Source of the DNA: Candidatus Krumholzibacteriia bacterium
Lineage (GTDB): Bacteria > Krumholzibacteriota > Krumholzibacteria > WVZY01 > JAKEHA01
Assembly: GCA_029863355.1 (NCBI GenBank)
Contig: JAOTVO010000066.1
Location: 1-11,242 of the forward strand
DNA: 11,242 bases
Direction: 5' to 3'
Positions within the stretch are counted from its first letter, which is position 1. Each line of letters begins with the position of its first letter. The notes beneath the pieces were generated by a model. The model was not told where the DNA came from, ran no database searches, and saw nothing but the letters and a program-made list of their open reading frames with translations. Of the stretch, positions 6,842-11,242 are shown in pieces. A program made the translations under genes and the position numbers.

Positions 6842-9145
6842 ATGGACCGCCACCGGCTCGTCGTGATCGCCCTGGCCTCGGCCACGCTGCTGGCGCTGGA
6901 ATTGGCGTGGACGCGCATCTTCTCCGCGGAGTTCTTCTACACCTTCGCCTTCTTGACGCTCTCCCTGGCGGTGATGGGATTGGGGCTGGGCGCGCTGGCG
7001 CTGCGCCTCTGCCCGGTGCTGGGGCGGGAATCCGCGCTCGGCGTTTCGCTCTCGCTCGCCGGCCTCGCGGCGCTGGCCGGCCCCGCGCTGGTGTTCCGGC
7101 TGGGGCTGGACTTCCAGGTGCTCTTCGCCAGCTGGGCGATGGCGGGACGGTTCCTGGCCACGATCCTGCTCCTGGGCGCGGCGTTCTTCTTTGTCGGCGT
7201 CGCGCTGGCCTGGATCTTCCGGCGCCACAGCGCCGAGATGCCGCGCCTCTACGCGGCCGACCTGTTGGGCGCGGGCGCGGGCGTGCTGCTCTCTGTATGG
7301 GCGATGAACGCGATCGGAACGCAGGTGGTGGTCTTTCTGTCCGCGCTGCCCGTGCTCGTCGCCGCGCTCCTGGTATCTCGCCGCTGGTGGAAGACGTTGC
7401 CCTTCGCGCTGGTGGTCGCGCTGGCCGTGCTCATCCCCCGGGCGGACGCGCTCCTGGAGGCCCCGCGCGAAGAGCGCGCGCCGGTGATCTACAAGCACTG
7501 GGACGCGATGGCGAAGGTCAAGGTCTACGACTTCGGGGGGAACTACCGCGGGATCAACGTCGACAACGTGGCCAACACGCCCGTCGTCCCCTTCGACGGG
7601 GACTGGGACCAGTGGTACGCGGACCCGGAGAACTCGCGCTGGGACATCGACGCCGGCTACCTGGTCGCCCAGTTCGACTCCTGCGTTTTCCTCTCGCTCG
7701 GCTCGGGCGGCGGGATGGATGTCCTGCAGGCGCTGGACAAGGGGGCGACGGAGATCCACGCCGTCGAGGTGAACGGTCACATCAACCGCATGATGACCGA
7801 GGGCGATCCCTCCGGCTACGTGACGCGCGACTCGGCGGTCGTCGACTCGACGGGCCGCGTGATCACCATGGCAGAGTACTCCGGGCACATCTATCGCGAC
7901 CCGCGCGTGCGCGTGGTGACAGAGGATGCGCGCACCTACGTGCGGCGTCACCGCAACACCTTCGACGTGATCTACTCGCTCAGCTCCAACACGTGGGCCG
8001 CCCTGGGCTCGGGCGCCTTTGCGCTGACGGAGAACTACCTGTTCACCAGGGAGGCGTTCGCGGACTACTGGAACGCGCTCAGCGACGGCGGCTTCCTCTC
8101 CATGGAGCACCAGGTGTACATGCCGCGCCTGGTGAGCGCGCTGGTGGACGCGCTCGCCGACGTGGGGGTCGAGCGTCCGGGCGAGCACTTCGCCGTCTAC
8201 AACCTGCCCCGGTTGCGGCGCAACCTGCTCCTCGTGTCGAAGCGGCCCCTCACCGAGGATTTCCGTTACCGTGCCTACGGCGAGCTGACCCCCGAATACC
8301 AGCAGCACATCCACCCGCTCTACCCGGCGCCGGACTCGCTCCGTGACAACCTCGTGGCCCGGATCGTCGGCGAGGGGTGGCGCGCCATGGCCGATTCCGC
8401 CGGCGTGAACATCTCGCCCTGCACCGACGACCGCCCCTTCATCGCGCAGATGGGGCTGTGGCGCAACCTCGACCGCGACAAGCTCGAACGGGTGGGCACC
8501 TACGCCGAGTTCTCCGGCTTCCCGCTCTCGAAGCTCACCATCCTCGTCATCCTCGCCGCCGTCCTCGTGCTCGTGGTGCCCCTCAACCTGCTGCCGTACC
8601 TGCAGCGCGGAGAGAAGCTGCGCCCCGTCCCCTGGCTCTACTTCTTCGCCATCGGCGTGGCGTTCATGGCGGTCGAGGTCGTTCTCATCCAGAAGTACAC
8701 GCTGTTCATCGGTGCGTCGGTCTACAGTATCGCCACGGTGCTGCTCGTGCTGCTGGTCGCCTCCGGCGTCGGCAGCCGCGTGTCCGAGCGCGTCTCCACG
8801 CGAGCCGCATTCCTGGGCATCGTGCTCTGGCTCGTGTTGGACGTCTTCGTGCTCCCGCGCCTAACGACGGCGCTCGTGTTTCTCCCCCTGCCCATGCGCG
8901 CGGTGGTGACCGCGCTCTTCGTGGCGCCGCTGGGTTTCTTCATGGGCATGCCCTTCCCCAAGGGCGCGCTGCGCGTGGGCGAGCGCGTCGACTGGGCCTT
9001 CGCCGTCAACGGCGCCGCCTCCGTCCTGGGCGCGACCGCGGTCCTCCTCGTCGCCATCACCTACGGCTTCTCCGCCGCGCTGCTGATCGCCGCCGGCGTG
9101 TACCTGGCCGCCTTCGCGCTCGTGTCACTGCGCGGTCGCTGGTAA
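6842..9145 (+). CDS. Multi-pass membrane protein with a degenerate spermidine-synthase-like SAM-binding domain
   Basis: 767 residues. About seven hydrophobic helices fill residues 6-200, including the family-style YAADLLGAGAGVLL near 138. A soluble domain spans about 210-545, and about six more helices fill 566-765. The soluble part is a Rossmann SAM-binding fold of the spermidine synthase family: FLSLGSGGGMD (G287-D293), acidic E309 at the end of the next strand (HAVEVN), and EDARTY (361-366). TDDRPF at 528-533, GMPFPKG at 702-708 and NGAASVLG from 723 match membrane-bound relatives. The catalytic VDSSDP-type motif reads YSLSSNT (378-384), so both usual aspartates are replaced (L380, N383). 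True aminopropyl transfer is therefore doubtful; a methyltransferase or another membrane function is possible. It starts 49 bases after the pump, has no clear Shine-Dalgarno, and may or may not be in the same transcript. Confidence 0.82.
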   Translation: MDRHRLVVIALASATLLALELAWTRIFSAEFFYTFAFLTLSLAVMGLGLGALALRLCPVLGRESALGVSLSLAGLAALAGPALVFRLGLDFQVLFASWAMAGRFLATILLLGAAFFFVGVALAWIFRRHSAEMPRLYAADLLGAGAGVLLSVWAMNAIGTQVVVFLSALPVLVAALLVSRRWWKTLPFALVVALAVLIPRADALLEAPREERAPVIYKHWDAMAKVKVYDFGGNYRGINVDNVANTPVVPFDGDWDQWYADPENSRWDIDAGYLVAQFDSCVFLSLGSGGGMDVLQALDKGATEIHAVEVNGHINRMMTEGDPSGYVTRDSAVVDSTGRVITMAEYSGHIYRDPRVRVVTEDARTYVRRHRNTFDVIYSLSSNTWAALGSGAFALTENYLFTREAFADYWNALSDGGFLSMEHQVYMPRLVSALVDALADVGVERPGEHFAVYNLPRLRRNLLLVSKRPLTEDFRYRAYGELTPEYQQHIHPLYPAPDSLRDNLVARIVGEGWRAMADSAGVNISPCTDDRPFIAQMGLWRNLDRDKLERVGTYAEFSGFPLSKLTILVILAAVLVLVVPLNLLPYLQRGEKLRPVPWLYFFAIGVAFMAVEVVLIQKYTLFIGASVYSIATVLLVLLVASGVGSRVSERVSTRAAFLGIVLWLVLDVFVLPRLTTALVFLPLPMRAVVTALFVAPLGFFMGMPFPKGALRVGERVDWAFAVNGAASVLGATAVLLVAITYGFSAALLIAAGVYLAAFALVSLRGRW

Positions 9146-9180
9146 CGAACGCCGGCGCCGGCCCCGCCCTTGGACGCGCG

Positions 9181-9200
9181 AATGATGCACATGCATCATT
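9181..9200. repeat. Perfect hyphenated palindrome, 9+9 bases with 2-base centre
   Basis: AATGATGCA-CA-TGCATCATT sits in the spacer between the membrane enzyme-like gene and the beta-helix gene. The 9-base arms are exact. The 2-base centre makes it a poor RNA hairpin and no T-run of terminator quality follows (TTTAACC). It looks more like a protein-binding operator. It abuts the -35 region of the candidate promoter at 9200-9227. Confidence 0.7.
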
Positions 9201-9227
9201 TAACCAGCCGAGCGGTTGGCGGATAAT
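9200..9227 (+). promoter_or_regulatory. Candidate promoter of the beta-helix gene
   Basis: GATAAT (9222-9227, 5 of 6 to consensus) lies 16 bases after TTAACC (9200-9205, 4 of 6 to TTGACA). The predicted start near 9234 leaves a leader of about 40 bases. The weak -35 directly downstream of a perfect palindrome would suit an activator-dependent promoter, but this is inferred from geometry only. Confidence 0.45.
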
Positions 9228-9262
9228 CAAGGACGCACGTGTGAAATTGGATTCACCCATCC

Positions 9263-9267
9263 GGAGG
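9263..9267 (+). promoter_or_regulatory. Ribosome binding site of the beta-helix gene
   Basis: GGAGG lies 7 bases before the ATG at 9275. It is strong, and it supports a start that produces a clean signal peptide. Confidence 0.75.
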
Positions 9268-9274
9268 TCCGGTC

Positions 9275-11194
9275 ATGCGACACCACCAAATCATCGCTTG
9301 GTTAATCCTCGCCTCGGCCCTCATCGCTTCCGCGGCGCCCCGGGCGCGGACGTGGCTCGTCCCCACCGACGCGCCCACCATCCAGGCCGGCATCGACTCG
9401 GCCCTCGCCGGAGACACCGTCGCCGTGGATTGCGGCACGTACTACGAGTACAACATCACCATGAAGTCAGGCGTCGTGCTGCGCAGCCAGACCGGCCTGG
9501 CCGATTGCGTCACCATCGATGCCCAGGACCTGGACCGCGTCATGTACTGCCCGAACGCAGCCGCCGGAACGGTGATCGACGGCATCACGATGACGGCCGG
9601 CAATACCACCGCCGAGGGCGGGGGTCTGTACGCGCCCAATTCCGACCTCACGATCACCGACTGCGCATTCATCGGCAACACAGGTAATAGCGCAGGGGGC
9701 GGGATATCGGCCACGGGTCCCCTCCGCGTCACCGATTGCGTGTTCTCGGACAACTGGGCGTGGCTCATTGGCGGAGGCGCGGTCAGGAGCCAGAACTCCT
9801 CTCCCGTCTTCACGCGGTGTGTGTTTGCCAATAACGAAGCCAGCTACGCCGGTGCGGTCCGCGCCGACTACGCATTGCCCCCGTCCTATCCTCCGATGGT
9901 ATTCGACCAGTGCACCTTGGTTGGAAACGAGGGCGTACTAACCGTTGGCGCCGTCTTTGCCAATGGTATTCTGGTGCAGGTCAACCGTTCGATCGTCGCA
10001 TTCGGATTGGGGCCGGCCCCCTTCTGGGTCAACAACCCCATCACCTTCACGTGCACCGATATCTACGGAAACGCGGGCGGTGACTGGGTCGGATCCTACG
10101 CCGGCCAGCTGGGAACCAACGGCAACATCTCCGCCGACCCGGAGTTCTGCGACGTGGCATCCGGCAACTACCATCTGGCCGGCTCCTCGCCGTGCCTCGC
10201 GGCGTGCGGCCAGATGGGCGTGCACGGCCGCGGCTGCTTCGGCGAGACGGCCGGCATCATTTCTATTGCCGACATCGGCCACGACCAGGGCGGTCAGGTG
10301 CGCTTGCGATGGGAGCGTTCGCAATGGGACGCGCCCGCCGATACGATCGCCGTCACCGAGTACGAGGTGCACCGCCGGCAGGACGCCTTCCTCGCCGCGA
10401 GCGCGTCGGCGGCACCGCTCACGGACGGCTGGGACTACCTGGGCAGCGTGCCGGCGCACGGGGATTCGGTCTACCAGTTCATCGCGCCGACGCTCTGCGA
10501 CTCCACCATCGCGGCGGGGATGTGCTGGTCGGCTTTCATGATCCGCACCGCGACGTCGGATCCGTTCCTCTACTTCGACTCGCGCCCCGACAGCGGCTAC
10601 TCGGTGGATAACCTCTCGCCGGCGCCGCCGAGCGGCTTGAGCGTCGCCTACAACACGGGCGGCGGGAATGCGCTGGCCTGGGACGAGGCCGCCGAGCCCG
10701 ACTTCGACTATTTCAACATCTACCGCGGCACCGATCCCGGGTTCGTGCCCGCGCCGGGCAATCTGCTCCACCAAACGAGCGTCCACGCGTGGACCGACCC
10801 GTCGGGCGATTGGTCGCATCACTACAAGGTGTCCGCGGTGGACTTCTCGGGCAACGAGGGTGAGGCTTCGGGAATGGAGACGGCGACGGGCGTGAGAGAG
10901 GAGCCGCTGCCGGCCCGCTTCGCGCTCCACCAGAACGTGCCCAACCCCTTCAACCCGGCGACGACGATTCGCTACGACCTCGCGGGCGACGCGCGCGTAA
11001 CGCTCCGCGTCTACGACGTGTCCGGGCGCGTGGTGCGCGTGCTCCGCTCGGGGGCCGCCGAGCCGGCGGGCCGGCGCGAGGCGACGTGGGACGGCCGCAG
11101 CGATGCGGGCCGCGCGGCCGCCTCGGGGGTGTACTTCTACCGGTTGGAGGCTGGAGACTACACCGAGACGGAACGAATGGTGCTCCTGAGGTGA
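9275..11194 (+). CDS. Secreted right-handed beta-helix protein with FN3-like regions and FlgD/type A sorting-like C-terminal domain
   Basis: 639 residues, with a signal peptide at 1-20 (hydrophobic IIAWLILASALIA, likely cut ASA|AP). Residues 28-320 form a pectin-lyase-like parallel beta-helix: the opening VPTDAPTIQAGIDSALAGDT is typical. Rungs repeat a T-x-C-x-F-x-x-N pattern (DCAFIGN, DCVFSDN, RCVFANN), and the end has DPEFCD...SPC...GRGCFG. Two fibronectin-III-like regions follow, about 325-445 (TEYEVHRRQ) and 450-545 (PPSGLSV...FNIYRGTDPGF). The C-terminal domain (about 548-639) has QNVPNPFNP at 553-561, YDVSGR at 580-585 and GVYFYRL at 618-624. This module is common on secreted or surface proteins and resembles type IX sorting domains and the FlgD Ig-like fold. 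No catalytic residues are evident; adhesion or glycan binding is a guess. Confidence 0.88.
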   Translation: MRHHQIIAWLILASALIASAAPRARTWLVPTDAPTIQAGIDSALAGDTVAVDCGTYYEYNITMKSGVVLRSQTGLADCVTIDAQDLDRVMYCPNAAAGTVIDGITMTAGNTTAEGGGLYAPNSDLTITDCAFIGNTGNSAGGGISATGPLRVTDCVFSDNWAWLIGGGAVRSQNSSPVFTRCVFANNEASYAGAVRADYALPPSYPPMVFDQCTLVGNEGVLTVGAVFANGILVQVNRSIVAFGLGPAPFWVNNPITFTCTDIYGNAGGDWVGSYAGQLGTNGNISADPEFCDVASGNYHLAGSSPCLAACGQMGVHGRGCFGETAGIISIADIGHDQGGQVRLRWERSQWDAPADTIAVTEYEVHRRQDAFLAASASAAPLTDGWDYLGSVPAHGDSVYQFIAPTLCDSTIAAGMCWSAFMIRTATSDPFLYFDSRPDSGYSVDNLSPAPPSGLSVAYNTGGGNALAWDEAAEPDFDYFNIYRGTDPGFVPAPGNLLHQTSVHAWTDPSGDWSHHYKVSAVDFSGNEGEASGMETATGVREEPLPARFALHQNVPNPFNPATTIRYDLAGDARVTLRVYDVSGRVVRVLRSGAAEPAGRREATWDGRSDAGRAAASGVYFYRLEAGDYTETERMVLLR

Positions 11195-11201
11195 GCGGCG
11201 A

Positions 11202-11242
11202 CTACTTGCGCTTGGGCCGGTAGACGTGGGTCGCGTGGCCGA
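11202..11242 (-). CDS. C-terminal fragment of an unrecognised minus-strand protein
   Basis: Reading the minus strand from the window edge gives GHATHVYRPKRK followed by TAG (11204-11202). The basic tail looks like a plausible protein end, but only 12 codons are visible and no function can be assigned. It would converge on the beta-helix gene with a gap of 7 bases, leaving no room for a terminator between them. Confidence 0.4.
   Translation of the reverse strand, partial: GHATHVYRPKRK

Noticed and set aside
6659..8314. Minus-strand open frame of 551 codons opposite the membrane SAM-domain gene
   Set aside because: Low-complexity charged composition with no domain. The opposite strand encodes hydrophobic helices and SAM motifs.
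9151..9162. GCCGGCGCCGGC palindrome just after the SAM-domain gene as a terminator
   Set aside because: Self-complementary GC repeat without a loop or a following T-run; expected by chance in GC-rich DNA.
9241..9256. GTGAA-N6-TTCAC inverted repeat in the leader of the beta-helix gene
   Set aside because: Only 5-base arms, too short to separate from chance, with no supporting context.

Overview
The window is a GC-rich stretch (by eye about two thirds G+C, not computed) of a Gram-negative-type bacterium. Envelope evidence is an outer-membrane efflux lipoprotein, a periplasmic adaptor, an RND pump and a secreted beta-helix protein. That last protein ends in a FlgD-like/type A sorting-like domain (NPFNP, YDVSGR, GVYFYRL). 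Together with the SPC...C cap of its helix, this is a style I associate with FCB-superphylum and neighbouring candidate phyla (Eisenbacteria- or Krumholzibacteria-like lineages). That placement is an inference from protein style, not a taxonomic assignment.

Layout. Bases 1-152 hold the last codons of an unrecognised plus-strand gene. A short, AT-richer spacer (153-246) carries a near-consensus sigma70-type promoter and two inverted repeats built on TTGA/TCAA half-sites. From 247 to 6792 four genes are packed head to tail: a TetR/AcrR-family regulator, a NodT/OprM-type outer membrane factor, a membrane fusion protein and an AcrB-type RND permease. All three junctions are 4-base start/stop overlaps (GTGA, GTGA, ATGA). 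This is a complete self-regulated tripartite efflux operon: the regulator is the first cistron and very probably controls its own promoter.

After a 49-base gap comes a 767-residue membrane protein with a central spermidine-synthase-like SAM-binding domain between two multi-helix membrane blocks (6842-9145). The catalytic aspartates expected of an aminopropyltransferase are replaced, so its activity is open. The next spacer (9146-9274) holds a perfect 9+9 base hyphenated palindrome next to a plausible promoter. It precedes a secreted right-handed beta-helix protein with two FN3-like regions and the FlgD-like C-terminal domain (9275-11194). The last bases carry the C-terminus of an unrecognised minus-strand gene, convergent with it and only 7 bases away.

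There is no gene-free stretch longer than 300 bases. I saw no tRNA, rRNA, CRISPR array, insertion sequence or convincing intrinsic terminator. I found no clearly new multi-gene system. The best leads are the multi-half-site operator, the degenerate membrane-bound aminopropyltransferase relative, and the palindrome upstream of the beta-helix gene.
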